Below are positions 17,585-26,464 of a stretch of 64,000 bases of DNA, piece by piece. The stretch is from positions 1,116,001 through 1,180,000 of the forward strand of contig CP179212.1 in the NCBI GenBank assembly GCA_051201675.1, in the 5' to 3' direction. A program made the position numbers and the translations under genes. This DNA is from HTCC2207 sp002685195. Lineage in GTDB: Bacteria; Pseudomonadota; Gammaproteobacteria; Pseudomonadales; Porticoccaceae. Position 1 is the first letter of the stretch, and the number at the start of each line of letters is the position of its first letter. The notes under the pieces were generated by a model. That model was not told the origin of the DNA. It saw only the letters and a program-made list of their open reading frames with translations, and searched no databases.

Positions 17585-18454
17585 TTAATCTTTAGAGGTT
17601 CTTGGATCTAGAGCATCACGAAGCCCATCACCGAGGAAGTTAAGTGCAAATAGCGTCAAAGATAGCGCTAAGCCTGGGAATATGAGTAGCCAGGGGTATT
17701 CCTCCATGGTTTCTACTCCGTAATTGATTAGTAGACCCCAGGAGCTCTGGGGAGGCTGAATGCCGAGGCCTAAAAAGCTCAAGAAAGCTTCTAGTAACAT
17801 TACACTTGGAATGGTGAGGGTAGTGTAGACAATCACGGGTCCAAGAGTATTTGGTATGATGTGGCGACGGATAATAGTCCACTGCGAAAGCCCCAAGGAG
17901 CTAGCCGCTTCGACAAACTCTTGATTTCTCAAAGCCATTACCTGGCTTCGCACAATTCGAGCCATAGTGAGCCATTCGACGGCACCGATAGCAAAAAATA
18001 GTAAAAGGATATTTCTACCAAATACCACCATCAACAAAATGATAAAGATCATGAAAGGAAGTGCGTACAAAACATCTACAATACGCATCATTATCGCATC
18101 TAGGCGTCCGCCAAAGAAACCGGCTGTAGCTCCCCAAAGAATCCCGATTACTAGGGCCACTGCTGTGGCAATAAAACCAACCATCAATGATACGCGGCCT
18201 CCATACATTATCCTGGTTAGCATATCTCTGCCAAATATGTCAGTACCTAACCAGTGTTGTAATGAAGGCGCGGTTGCTCCCATGTCTAAATTTTGTGCTT
18301 CATATCCGTAGGGGGCAATAAATGGAGTAAGCAAAGATGTCACTATCAGGATGACGAGAAGGCCTAGGCCTAATAATGCTAATCGATTTTTACTTAGTTT
18401 TATCCAGGCATCTTTCCAGAGAGAACTGCCTTTGTCTGTCTCTATGCTATCCAT
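17585..18454 (-). CDS. Peptide ABC transporter permease, OppC type
   Basis: A 289-residue inner-membrane permease of the OppC/DppC family. It has an N-terminal helix (about 28-50) preceded by a cytoplasmic tail, then a periplasmic loop containing HWLGTDIFGRDMLTRIMYGGRVSL, and the BPD-transport core with the EAA motif EAASSLGLSQWTIIRRHIIPNTLGP that contacts the ATPase. FLSFLGLGIQPPQSSWG is typical of the C-type subunit. The start codon overlaps the stop of the OppB-type gene by one base, so the two permeases are coupled. Confidence 0.95.
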   Translation of the reverse strand: MDSIETDKGSSLWKDAWIKLSKNRLALLGLGLLVILIVTSLLTPFIAPYGYEAQNLDMGATAPSLQHWLGTDIFGRDMLTRIMYGGRVSLMVGFIATAVALVIGILWGATAGFFGGRLDAIMMRIVDVLYALPFMIFIILLMVVFGRNILLLFFAIGAVEWLTMARIVRSQVMALRNQEFVEAASSLGLSQWTIIRRHIIPNTLGPVIVYTTLTIPSVMLLEAFLSFLGLGIQPPQSSWGLLINYGVETMEEYPWLLIFPGLALSLTLFALNFLGDGLRDALDPRTSKD

Positions 18455-19389
18455 TAGTTAGCTCCCTTAATTTCTTGTCGTAATTTAGGGTTTAACCAAA
18501 TGGCCAGCATATCTGACAACAAATTGAATAAAATAATGAGTGTTGATAAGAAAATGGTCATTCCAAGGATTAGTGTGTAATCTCGATTGAAGGCTGCCTG
18601 AACATAAAAACGACCAAGACCGGGTATTTGGAAAATAGTTTCTACTACGAATGATCCTGATAGTAATCCGGCGAATGCTGGCCCCAAGAAGGCTACCACG
18701 GGTATTAATCCTCCTCTTAGAGCATGTTTAATTATAATTATCGGCTCTCTTAACCCCTTAGCTCTAGCTGTCCGAATATAGTCTTGAGATAAAACTTCAA
18801 GCATGCCGCCTCTTGATAATCTTGCAATGTAGGCTGCGTATCCAGTTCCCAGTGTAATTGAAGGCAGAATCTTATCTCCTGGAATATCACCCCATCCCGA
18901 TACTGGCAACCAATCGAGATAAATACCAAACACAAGAACGAGCAGCGGCCCTAACAAGAACGAAGGCATACAAATACCAATCATTGCTCCAGTCATGGGA
19001 ATGTAGTCTTGGGCTGTGTTTGGTCGCATAGCAGCTCCAACGCCAGCGAAAATGCCGACGCTTAAAGCCACAAGCATTGCGTAAAAGGCAAGTTCGGCGG
19101 TGATTGGCAGCCCCGCGGCTATAAGCTCATTAACATTCCTGCCGGAATATTTAAATGATGGGCCAAAGTCTCCTTGAATTACATCACCTAGATAACTGAG
19201 GTATTGCTGCCATATTGGCTGATTAAGATTGTACTGCTCTTCTAGCGCTTTAATGACCTCGGGCGGCACAGCCTTGTCGGCTGAAAATGGCCCGCCGGGA
19301 GCTGAGTGAATCAAAAAGAAGGTAACGGTGATAACCATTAAGAGCACGGGTATAGCTTGTGCCAGTCGACCTAAAGCAAATCGGTACAT
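18454..19389 (-). CDS. Peptide ABC transporter permease, OppB type
   Basis: A 311-residue permease of the OppB/DppB family with about six membrane helices. The first helix starts at residue 11, followed by HSAPGGPFSADKAVPPEV and DFGPSFKY, features of B-type subunits. The EAA-like contact motif is TARAKGLREPIIIIKHALRGGLIP. An AAGGA ribosome-binding site lies ten bases before the ATG. It follows the binding-protein gene after 24 bases and pairs with the OppC-type protein to form the membrane channel. Confidence 0.95.
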   Translation of the reverse strand: MYRFALGRLAQAIPVLLMVITVTFFLIHSAPGGPFSADKAVPPEVIKALEEQYNLNQPIWQQYLSYLGDVIQGDFGPSFKYSGRNVNELIAAGLPITAELAFYAMLVALSVGIFAGVGAAMRPNTAQDYIPMTGAMIGICMPSFLLGPLLVLVFGIYLDWLPVSGWGDIPGDKILPSITLGTGYAAYIARLSRGGMLEVLSQDYIRTARAKGLREPIIIIKHALRGGLIPVVAFLGPAFAGLLSGSFVVETIFQIPGLGRFYVQAAFNRDYTLILGMTIFLSTLIILFNLLSDMLAIWLNPKLRQEIKGAN

Positions 19390-19413
19390 TGATTTAATTC
19401 CTTTTAGTTGTCT

Positions 19414-21081
19414 TTACTGTCTTGGGCTAAGGTAAATATCTTTATACATTGCTTGATTCATAATATTGCCATCCAAGTTTTCTACCGACGAGTCAACAAG
19501 CTTTACGCTTGTGTATGTATATACGGGAATGATCGGCATGTCATCCAGAAGCATCGTTTCAGCTTGCTGAAAAACTGCGAGGCGTTCTTCGTGAGAAGAT
19601 TGCGAAGGAGCGACTTCGAGAATCAAACGATCATATTCTTCGTTGCACCATCCGGTACGGTTGTTGCCGCCGCCGCATAAAAACATATCGAGGAAGTTAT
19701 TAGGGTCTACATAATCACCGATCCATCCGCCTCTAGAGATCTGGTAGTCTCCAGCACTCTCAGTGGCAAGATATACCTTCCACTCTTGATTCAGCAATTT
19801 GATATCGATATTTAGGTACTCTTTCCACATTTCTTGTAGAGCAACTGCAATCTTTCTATGACCTTCGTTAGTATTGTATAAAATTTCAATCGTAGGAAAA
19901 CCCTCACCATTGGGATAACCCGCTTCGCTTAACAAGTTTTTCGCGCCCTCCGGATCGAAAGCAAGAGTGCTTTTGGGGTAGTAACCCATAGTTCCTGGAG
20001 GTGTCATTGTGTAAGCCGGAATTTGACCGCCTTTAGTTATATTTTCTACCAATTTCTCTCTATCGATTGCCATTCCCAGTGCCCGACGAACTCTTCGATC
20101 TTGGAGCTGCGGTGTTTTGATGTTTAAACGATAAAAATAGGTTCCAAGGTAGGGCGCAATTTTGAGTTCAGTCGAATTTGATTTGCGATAAGTGCTTATC
20201 TTATCTGCGGGGACACTGGAGGTTACATGAAGCTGACCAGCTCTAAACATGCGCTCTTCGGTAACAGTGTTCTCAACAGGTTTAAACACAATTCCATTCA
20301 GGGCAACGTTATCGTTATCCCAATAATACAGATTGCGAGTCACAGTGATATGCCGATTAATTTTCCATTCGTCTAATTTAAAGGGGCCGTTGCTAACTAA
20401 GTTACCTTCATAGCTCCAACGAGTTCCGCGTTGGTCGGCATTCCCAAACTTTTCAATAGTAGCCTGGTGAACTGGAAATAAAGAATAGTGATCGAGAAGT
20501 TGAAGAAAATATGGAGTTGGATTTGTTAGGGTGACCTGCAGGGTTCTCTGATCTAAAGCTTTTACGCCAACGTCTCCAAAATCTTCGGTTTCACGATCAT
20601 AGTATCGTTTTGCATTTTTAATGGGGAACAGCATGTAAGCATATTGATTACCTAGGGCTGGTTGAAGTGCTCGCCACCAAGACCACACGTAGTCATTGGC
20701 GATGTGAGGGTCACCGTTTGACCAACGAGCATCATCACGTAATTTAAAGGTATAGACTCTTCCATCATCACTTATGGTCCATGATTCGGCTACCCCTGGT
20801 CGAGGCTCTAAGCTTCTTCTATCTTTAAGCACCAAGCCTTCCATTACAGAGGACATAATATGATGCTCAGGGACACCCGTAGCGATATGCGGGTCGAGAC
20901 TTGCTGGTTCAGTACCGTTGCCCCAGTGAAGAATTCCAGTTTTATTGCCAAGAGATACATTGCTCTCACCACTACCGCAGCCAGTTAGGCTTATAAACAG
21001 CATTAGCATCAAAAAACTAAAAGTCTTATTGAAAATGGAAAAGGTTTGGTGGATTGATTGTTTTTCGGGATGAAAAATCAT
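19414..21081 (-). CDS. Peptide-binding lipoprotein of ABC transporter (OppA/SBP family 5)
   Basis: A 555-residue extracytoplasmic solute-binding protein of family 5. It has a long N-terminus ending in a lipoprotein signal (LMLMLFISLTGC, lipid-modified cysteine at about residue 35). The mature part begins with the family pattern EPASLDPHIATGVPEHHIMSSVMEGL, followed by FKLRDDARWSNGDPHIANDYVWSW and the C-terminal GGWIGDYVDPNNFLDMFLCGG block, which resemble OppA/MppA. AAGGG stands eight bases before the ATG. First gene of the transporter operon; the upstream gap also carries the divergent SRP RNA promoter. Oligopeptide uptake is the likely role. Confidence 0.92.
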   Translation of the reverse strand: MIFHPEKQSIHQTFSIFNKTFSFLMLMLFISLTGCGSGESNVSLGNKTGILHWGNGTEPASLDPHIATGVPEHHIMSSVMEGLVLKDRRSLEPRPGVAESWTISDDGRVYTFKLRDDARWSNGDPHIANDYVWSWWRALQPALGNQYAYMLFPIKNAKRYYDRETEDFGDVGVKALDQRTLQVTLTNPTPYFLQLLDHYSLFPVHQATIEKFGNADQRGTRWSYEGNLVSNGPFKLDEWKINRHITVTRNLYYWDNDNVALNGIVFKPVENTVTEERMFRAGQLHVTSSVPADKISTYRKSNSTELKIAPYLGTYFYRLNIKTPQLQDRRVRRALGMAIDREKLVENITKGGQIPAYTMTPPGTMGYYPKSTLAFDPEGAKNLLSEAGYPNGEGFPTIEILYNTNEGHRKIAVALQEMWKEYLNIDIKLLNQEWKVYLATESAGDYQISRGGWIGDYVDPNNFLDMFLCGGGNNRTGWCNEEYDRLILEVAPSQSSHEERLAVFQQAETMLLDDMPIIPVYTYTSVKLVDSSVENLDGNIMNQAMYKDIYLSPRQ

Positions 21082-21236
21082 CTATGTACCCTTAAATAAT
21101 GGCGCTTGGTTTCTTATCTGCCGAGCAGTGTAGACAAGGGAGAGACAGATGTGAAGAGGAAAGGACGGTTTATTATCAAGGGTCCATTTTGTATATAGCT
21201 TCAGGTCACAATACTTAAAATTAAATCGATGATCTG

Positions 21237-21265
21237 TTGCACTTAATTGTCAAACCTCGGATAAT
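21237..21265 (+). promoter_or_regulatory. SRP RNA promoter
   Basis: TTGCAC (21237-21242) and GATAAT (21260-21265) are separated by exactly 17 bases, a good sigma-70 promoter. The predicted start is about ten bases before the mature 5' end of the 4.5S RNA, which is normally trimmed by RNase P. Confidence 0.7.
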
Positions 21266-21282
21266 CCCCGCGCTAGTTTGAC

Positions 21283-21397
<115 letters not shown>

Positions 21398-21462
21398 ATT
21401 AGTTCTTCCAGCCCAGCCTTTATCTGCCTATAATACAACTTTGTTCGAACATAGAAGTTGAT

Positions 21463-23271
21463 ATGAGCTATCAAGTCCTTGCCAGAAAATGGCGCCCTAA
21501 ATCGTTTTCCGAAATGGCCGGTCAGGAGCATGTCCTGCAAGCATTGATTAATGCTCTTGATAATGACCGTCTGCATCATGCATACCTATTTACAGGTACT
21601 CGAGGAGTAGGCAAGACCACTATTGGGCGTATCCTGTCTAAGTGTTTGAATTGCGAGAAAGGCGTCTCATCTGTGCCTTGCGGAAAGTGCAGCAGTTGCA
21701 CAGAGATCGATGCGGGACGATTTATTGACCTTATTGAAGTGGATGCAGCATCTCGGACTGGTGTCGATGATATGCGAGATCTATTGGATAATGTTCAATA
21801 TGCTCCCTCAAGAGGACGCTTCAAGATATACCTGATCGACGAAATACATATGTTGTCGAAGTCTAGTTTTGCAGCCTTGCTAAAGACGTTGGAAGAGCCT
21901 CCTCCCCATGTGAAATTTTTGTTTGCCACCACTGATCCCCAGAAACTACCAATCACTGTTTTATCAAGATGTTTGCAGTTTAATTTAAAAAATTTGAGTG
22001 CTGAGCGAATTACCGAACACTTGAAGTATGTTCTTGGTGAAGAGAAGGTACCTTTTGAAGAAGCAGGGCTATGGTCTTTGGGTCGAGCAGCTGATGGAAG
22101 TATGCGTGATGCCCTGAGTCTGACCGATCAGGCTGTTGGCCATGGTGGGGGTAGTATCACTGAATCTGATGTTATCTCAATGCTCGGCACTATCGAACGA
22201 CACTTTGTCGTGGACATTTGTATTGCTATGGCGAGTCAAAATGGGGAAAAGCTTTTGTCCTCAGTGGGTCAGATGGCTGAGCATTCACCAGATTATGATG
22301 CTGCCCTTGGCGATGTGTTGTCGATATGGCATCAGGTGGCGATTCTACAAACGGTACCAGAGGCTCTGGATCGCGGTATTAGTCATTTTGATGAACTCGC
22401 AAATTTAGCTGAAACTGTTTCTCGAGAAGATGTTCAATTGTTTTACCAAATTTGTTTGCTTGGGCGCAAAGACCTACCTTTAGCTCCAGAACAACGGGCC
22501 GGCTTTGAAATGGTAATGTTACGCGCTATGGCATTTAGGCCCGCTGAGAACGGACGACCTGTTCCGCTGAAATCTCCTCCTCCCGAGGTGGAGCAACCTG
22601 CAAAAAAGCTTGAGCCTGCACCAACCGCCGATGTTTCACATCACTCGGCTGGGATAGCTTATAAAGATTCAAATGAGAGTCTCGATGCTGACGCAACGGT
22701 TGAAGAAAATAAGCTCAAGGAAACATTAGAAGCTCTTGATATTGATCTGTTAAATGAAGAGCCTGCTGTCGAGATCACGAATGATGACAAGGTCGAACTT
22801 CTTGCTGACAACGTTACTGAATTAGATAAAAGCATAAGTGCCGACTCTCAAGTCTGTGAGGGCGTCAATAAGGTGAGCTTGAACGAATTTCTTCCGTCCC
22901 ATTGGATTGAAGTGCGGCGACAGTTAAAAATCGGGGCCTCTCTTGGTGAAATAGCGAGTCACTGTCTGTTCAAGGCTCGTGTCGATGACGTGTTGCAGTT
23001 TATAATAGATGATCAAGAAAATAGCCTTTTTGATGCTAGTCATCAAGAAAGTTTGGGGGTCGCTCTCAGTGACTATTTTGATCATCCCCTAACAGTATCT
23101 ATTAATTCAGGGGTAGCAAAAGATGAGACTCCTAGAGCAGCCAATATAAGAGAAAATAATGAAAGAAAGGCTGCTGCTGTGGAGCGTTTGAATGCAGATC
23201 CGTCGGTAATGCAGTTTAAACAGTTATTTAATGGCGGACTCGATGAGCAGTCCGTCGAATCAATTGATTGA
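21463..23271 (+). CDS. dnaX: DNA polymerase III subunits tau and gamma
   Basis: DnaX is the clamp-loader ATPase; full-length tau also ties the polymerases to the DnaB helicase. Walker A is GTRGVGKT at residues 45-52, the zinc site is C64, C73, C76 and C79, Walker B is LIDEIHML, and the SRC sensor motif is in LSRCLQF. Residues beyond about 370 form the variable linker and C-terminal tau domain. Total 602 residues. A slippery A AAA AAG sits in frame at codons 381-382 and a -1 shift meets a stop one codon later, giving a gamma form of about 383 residues. YbaB and recR follow, the classic gammaproteobacterial operon. Confidence 0.97.
   Translation: MSYQVLARKWRPKSFSEMAGQEHVLQALINALDNDRLHHAYLFTGTRGVGKTTIGRILSKCLNCEKGVSSVPCGKCSSCTEIDAGRFIDLIEVDAASRTGVDDMRDLLDNVQYAPSRGRFKIYLIDEIHMLSKSSFAALLKTLEEPPPHVKFLFATTDPQKLPITVLSRCLQFNLKNLSAERITEHLKYVLGEEKVPFEEAGLWSLGRAADGSMRDALSLTDQAVGHGGGSITESDVISMLGTIERHFVVDICIAMASQNGEKLLSSVGQMAEHSPDYDAALGDVLSIWHQVAILQTVPEALDRGISHFDELANLAETVSREDVQLFYQICLLGRKDLPLAPEQRAGFEMVMLRAMAFRPAENGRPVPLKSPPPEVEQPAKKLEPAPTADVSHHSAGIAYKDSNESLDADATVEENKLKETLEALDIDLLNEEPAVEITNDDKVELLADNVTELDKSISADSQVCEGVNKVSLNEFLPSHWIEVRRQLKIGASLGEIASHCLFKARVDDVLQFIIDDQENSLFDASHQESLGVALSDYFDHPLTVSINSGVAKDETPRAANIRENNERKAAAVERLNADPSVMQFKQLFNGGLDEQSVESID
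22585..22613 (+). promoter_or_regulatory. Programmed -1 ribosomal frameshift signal in dnaX
   Basis: The heptamer A AAA AAG lies at 22602-22608 in the correct frame (GCA AAA AAG CTT). After a -1 slip the ribosome reads GCT and then TGA at 22611-22613, adding one alanine to gamma; the E. coli site also adds one residue before its stop. An SD-like GAGGTGGAG at 22585-22593 is 8-11 bases upstream, matching the stimulator of E. coli. A possible downstream hairpin pairs 22625-22631 with 22645-22652 (GCCGA/TCGGC core), somewhat further away than in E. coli. Confidence 0.8.
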
Positions 23272-23278
23272 GGCAATA

Positions 23279-23596
23279 ATGGATATCAATAATTTAATGA
23301 AACAAGCCCAGCAAATGCAGGAAAAGATGGCCAAAATGCAAGAAGAGGCATCCAATGCAGAGGTAACGGGTGAGTCTGGAGCAGGTATGGTACAAGTGGT
23401 AATGACAGGTAGGCATGATGTGAAAAAAGTGACTATCGATCCATCGTTGTTGACCGAGGAAAAAGATTTTTTGGAAGATTTACTCGCTGCAGCAGTTAAC
23501 GATGCGGTTAGAAAGGTAGAATCGGAAACCAAATCAGCCATGAAGTCAATGACAGGCGGCATGGATCTGCCTCCTGGCTTTAAGATGCCGTTTTAA
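23279..23596 (+). CDS. ybaB: YbaB/EbfC nucleoid-associated protein
   Basis: YbaB/EbfC proteins are small DNA-binding dimers associated with the nucleoid. The 105-residue sequence MDINNLMKQAQQMQEKMAKMQ shows the characteristic N-terminal amphipathic helix, then GAGMVQVVMTGRHDVKKVTIDP and the C-terminal methionine/glycine-rich tail. GAGG five bases before ATG 23279 fixes the start; a longer frame begins inside dnaX but is not needed. Located between dnaX and recR, as in most bacteria. Confidence 0.95.
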   Translation: MDINNLMKQAQQMQEKMAKMQEEASNAEVTGESGAGMVQVVMTGRHDVKKVTIDPSLLTEEKDFLEDLLAAAVNDAVRKVESETKSAMKSMTGGMDLPPGFKMPF

Positions 23597-23623
23597 ATGA
23601 TTGTTCCAGTTCGAGGTTAGTCT

Positions 23624-24217
23624 GTGTACGGAAATTTAATTGATCAGTTGATTGATGCTTTAAGGTGCTTGCCTGGGGTTGGCGCTAAATCGGCTCAGCG
23701 TATGGCACTTCAGCTACTTGAGCACGATAAGGCTGGTGCTGCGCATTTATCAGCGGTTATCAACGAAGCTGTTGATAAAGTTGGTCGATGTGAGCAATGT
23801 AGAACATTAACCGAGCATGCTATTTGTGGTATTTGTAGTAATAGTGCGCGGCTTTCTAGCGAGGTTTGTGTGGTGGAAAACCCTGCTGACCTATACGCCA
23901 TTGAGCAAGCAGGTAGTTTTCGCGGAAAATACTTTGTTCTTTTGGGCCACTTGTCGCCCATTGATGGAATTGGCCCAGAGCAACTTGGAATTGATGAGTT
24001 AATGAAGCGGCTTAGAACCGACCAGGTTAAAGAACTGATTCTTGCTACAAATTTAACTGTGGAGGGAGAAGCAACTGCTCATTTTATCGCGGATAAAGCT
24101 AAATCGCTTGGTGTGGCTGTTTCTCGAATTGCTTATGGTGTACCTATGGGTGGAGAGTTGGAGTATGTGGATGGCGGAACTCTCAACCTGGCATTACAAA
24201 GCAGAAAGGTAATCTAG
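23624..24217 (+). CDS. recR: Recombination mediator RecR
   Basis: RecR works with RecO and RecF to load RecA on gapped DNA. The 197-residue protein has an N-terminal helix-hairpin-helix (LRCLPGVGAKSAQRMALQLL), a C4 zinc finger (CEQCRTLTEHAICGIC) and a Toprim domain beginning near VCVVENPADLYAIEQ; the C-terminal YGVPMGGELEYVD segment is also conserved. The GTG start has GAGG about nine bases upstream. The next gene starts on the base after its stop. Confidence 0.96.
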   Translation: MYGNLIDQLIDALRCLPGVGAKSAQRMALQLLEHDKAGAAHLSAVINEAVDKVGRCEQCRTLTEHAICGICSNSARLSSEVCVVENPADLYAIEQAGSFRGKYFVLLGHLSPIDGIGPEQLGIDELMKRLRTDQVKELILATNLTVEGEATAHFIADKAKSLGVAVSRIAYGVPMGGELEYVDGGTLNLALQSRKVI

Positions 24218-25333
24218 TTGTATCATTGGGTAGATTCCGACCAGGCACTAAAAGAGATGCTCAGTCATCTAGTGGGCTGTCATTTGCTAGCAGTGGATAC
24301 CGAGTTTATTCGTACAAACACCTTTCATCCCAAAATTGCGCTAGTGCAGATTTCTGATGGGGATCAATGTTGGCTTGTTGATGTATTGGCATTCCAGACT
24401 TTTGAAAATCTTAAAGAATTGTTGGAGGCACCTCATAGGCAGCTGATATTTCATGCTTGCGCCGAGGATCTGGAGGTCCTCGAATATGCTCTCGGCATTA
24501 AGACGTCAACAATTTTTGATACGCAGATTGCGGCTGGAATAACCAATATTGGCTATTCTATGGGATATGCTCGACTAGTTGCGCAGATGTTTGATGTGGA
24601 GCTTGGCAAACAGGAGACTCGGTCTGATTGGCTCGCTAGGCCATTGACCGATAAACAAAAGCAATACGCAGCAGACGATGTTTTTTATTTACACAAAATG
24701 CACTCATTGCTTGTTAAAGAATTAGAAAAGCAAAATCGCAGTGATTGGTTTGACGAAGAGACCATAGCCTTGCATGAGATGGTTTCTAGTCGAAAAAATA
24801 CTGATGAATACTATGCCAGAGTCAAAGGAGCCTGGAAGCTTGGAGAAAAATCTCTACGTGTATTAAAACGTCTTTGCAATTGGCGTGAGATGAAGGCGCG
24901 GCAGAGAGACAAACCAAGAGGTCATGTGGTTAAAGATGGCGTTTTATTAGAGTTAGCTCGACGAATGCCAACGACACTCGCTAACTTTAATGGGATTAAT
25001 GATTTACATCCTGGACAGATAAAGCGATATGGTTTGGAATTATTGAGTGAAATTCAGATAGCAGGGGCAGATGAAATGGTAAGTCCGCTGCCTGAGCCAT
25101 TAAATAAAGCTAATGCTAGTGTGTTGAAGGTCATGAGAAATTGTTTAGGTGATATGGCTGAAGAATTAAGTATCCCCCAAGAGTATTTGGCCAATAAAAA
25201 AGAGTTAGAGGCTATTTTACGCAGTGCTATTGATAACGACTGTCAATGGCCTGTGCGATTTACTCAAGGTTGGAGGGCACCCTACGTTAGGCCTGCATTG
25301 GAAAAAATACTTGAGAGTGAAGATTGTCAATGA
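24218..25333 (+). CDS. rnd: Ribonuclease D
   Basis: RNase D is a 3'-5' exoribonuclease that trims tRNA precursors. Its DEDDy catalytic acids begin with D27 and E29 in VDTEFIRTNTFHP; FHACAEDLEVL holds the second block and QKQYAADDVFYLHKM the third, with its tyrosine. One or two HRDC domains follow from about residue 205 (REMKARQRDKPRG). The start is TTG, directly abutting the recR stop, so low-level coupled translation is likely. Length is 371 residues. Confidence 0.94.
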   Translation: MYHWVDSDQALKEMLSHLVGCHLLAVDTEFIRTNTFHPKIALVQISDGDQCWLVDVLAFQTFENLKELLEAPHRQLIFHACAEDLEVLEYALGIKTSTIFDTQIAAGITNIGYSMGYARLVAQMFDVELGKQETRSDWLARPLTDKQKQYAADDVFYLHKMHSLLVKELEKQNRSDWFDEETIALHEMVSSRKNTDEYYARVKGAWKLGEKSLRVLKRLCNWREMKARQRDKPRGHVVKDGVLLELARRMPTTLANFNGINDLHPGQIKRYGLELLSEIQIAGADEMVSPLPEPLNKANASVLKVMRNCLGDMAEELSIPQEYLANKKELEAILRSAIDNDCQWPVRFTQGWRAPYVRPALEKILESEDCQ

Positions 25334-25635
25334 GCCTGTCAAAAACCAAGTTACTATGCGATATTTACAAAGGTAGTCGTAAGGAGGAGATGTATATCTT
25401 TGTTGATCACAATGAGGGCCTAAGTAAGGTGCCTGAGGCTCTGTTAGTAAAGTTTGGTGAGCTTAAATTGGTAACTACTCTTTTATTGACTGAAGATAAG
25501 ACACTTGCTCGCTCAGATGCTAAGAAGGTACTACAAGATATTGCAAGTACGGGATTCTTTTTGCAAATGCCTCCAACGGTATATCCCTTAGATGATACGT
25601 TGGCGGAAAATAGCAAGCTACAAAGAGGTTTTTAG
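25330..25635 (+). CDS. YcgL domain-containing protein
   Basis: A 101-residue protein matching the YcgL family by CDIYKGSRKEEMYIFVDHNEGLSKVPEALL and the C-terminal LPPTVYPLDD-like region (MPPTVYPLDDTL). The family is conserved in gammaproteobacteria but has no settled function. ATG 25330 overlaps the rnd stop as ATGA. The rnd-ycgL-ycgN neighbourhood is conserved in Pseudomonas, suggesting a link with RNA metabolism that is not proven. Confidence 0.9.
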   Translation: MSLSKTKLLCDIYKGSRKEEMYIFVDHNEGLSKVPEALLVKFGELKLVTTLLLTEDKTLARSDAKKVLQDIASTGFFLQMPPTVYPLDDTLAENSKLQRGF

Positions 25636-26073
25636 GTGGATAAGTTTTGGCAGACTAAAACGCTTCAAGCAATGACTAGCTCTGAGTGGGAATCCCTTTG
25701 TGATGGTTGCGCTAAGTGTTGCTTAGTGAAGCTTGAAGACTATGAAACGGGTGAGATAGAGCATACTAATGTTGCCTGTGAGTTGTTGGATGTGGATTCA
25801 TGTCGATGTCGCAATTATGAGCAACGCCATTCGATTGTTGATGATTGTATTACTCTAGATAAAGACAATATACATACCTTGGGGTGGTTACCTGAAACCT
25901 GTTCTTATAGATTGATCTCTGAGAAAAAGCCGTTGCCTGACTGGCACCATTTAGTGACGGGCGATCCAGAATCTCATCATAGCTATGGCGCTTCTTTGCG
26001 GGGATGGGTAGTATCAGAGCTTGATGTGAGACAAGAAGATATTCAAGAGCATATTATTCAGTGGGTTGATTGA
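25636..26073 (+). CDS. YcgN family cysteine-cluster protein (UPF0260)
   Basis: A 145-residue member of the YcgN/UPF0260 family. The N-terminal CDGCAKCC (C22, C25, C28, C29) is the CxxCxxCC-type metal-chelating motif; more cysteines follow in VACELLDVDSCRCRNYEQR, DDCITL and ETCSYR. Members are thought to bind iron-sulfur or zinc, without a known reaction. The GTG start directly follows the ycgL stop, so the two are coupled. Confidence 0.9.
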   Translation: MDKFWQTKTLQAMTSSEWESLCDGCAKCCLVKLEDYETGEIEHTNVACELLDVDSCRCRNYEQRHSIVDDCITLDKDNIHTLGWLPETCSYRLISEKKPLPDWHHLVTGDPESHHSYGASLRGWVVSELDVRQEDIQEHIIQWVD

Positions 26074-26075
26074 TT

Positions 26076-26438
26076 ATGTACAGTGCAGAGGACTATTTTT
26101 GGGGCTGGACAGCATATATAACTGGTGCGCTGTGCCTATTATTTGTGAGTTGGTACCTCATGAGAAATCTTCGATTCTCTTGGGTCAGGCATATCCTTAT
26201 TATATTGACCGCTATATTTCTGCTTACGCCAGTAGCTGCTTATACTGATGACCCCCGGCTCGCCCCTGCGTTTTTTGTGAGTTTCTATGAAGGTTTCGTG
26301 TCCAACCCCGATACGGGCTTCCAGCGGGGTGCTGCACCTATCGTTGCATTAATGGTATTCGGTTCAGTAGGTTATCTGCTGCTTAGGCTGCTTGTGTGGA
26401 AAGTAAAAAAACCCAAGGCATTAAAGGCCGAGCATTAA
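26076..26438 (+). CDS. Uncharacterised three-helix membrane protein
   Basis: I do not recognise this 120-residue protein. It has three hydrophobic segments at about residues 11-28, 39-58 and 89-108, a non-hydrophobic loop between the second and third (DDPRLAPAFFVSFYEGFVSNPDTGFQRGAAP), and a lysine-rich C-terminus (KVKKPKALKAEH), giving a probable cytoplasmic tail. ATG 26076 starts two bases after the ycgN stop; an in-frame TTG at 26070 would overlap ycgN. It ends the dnaX-to-ycgN run of plus-strand genes, and its function is unknown. Confidence 0.75.
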   Translation: MYSAEDYFWGWTAYITGALCLLFVSWYLMRNLRFSWVRHILIILTAIFLLTPVAAYTDDPRLAPAFFVSFYEGFVSNPDTGFQRGAAPIVALMVFGSVGYLLLRLLVWKVKKPKALKAEH

Positions 26439-26464
26439 TCGTTACCACCATTATCGACCTTTCG

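Noticed and set aside
19408..19680. A 90-codon plus-strand frame inside the peptide-binding lipoprotein gene
   Set aside because: It is antisense to a strongly conserved protein and has no start signal.
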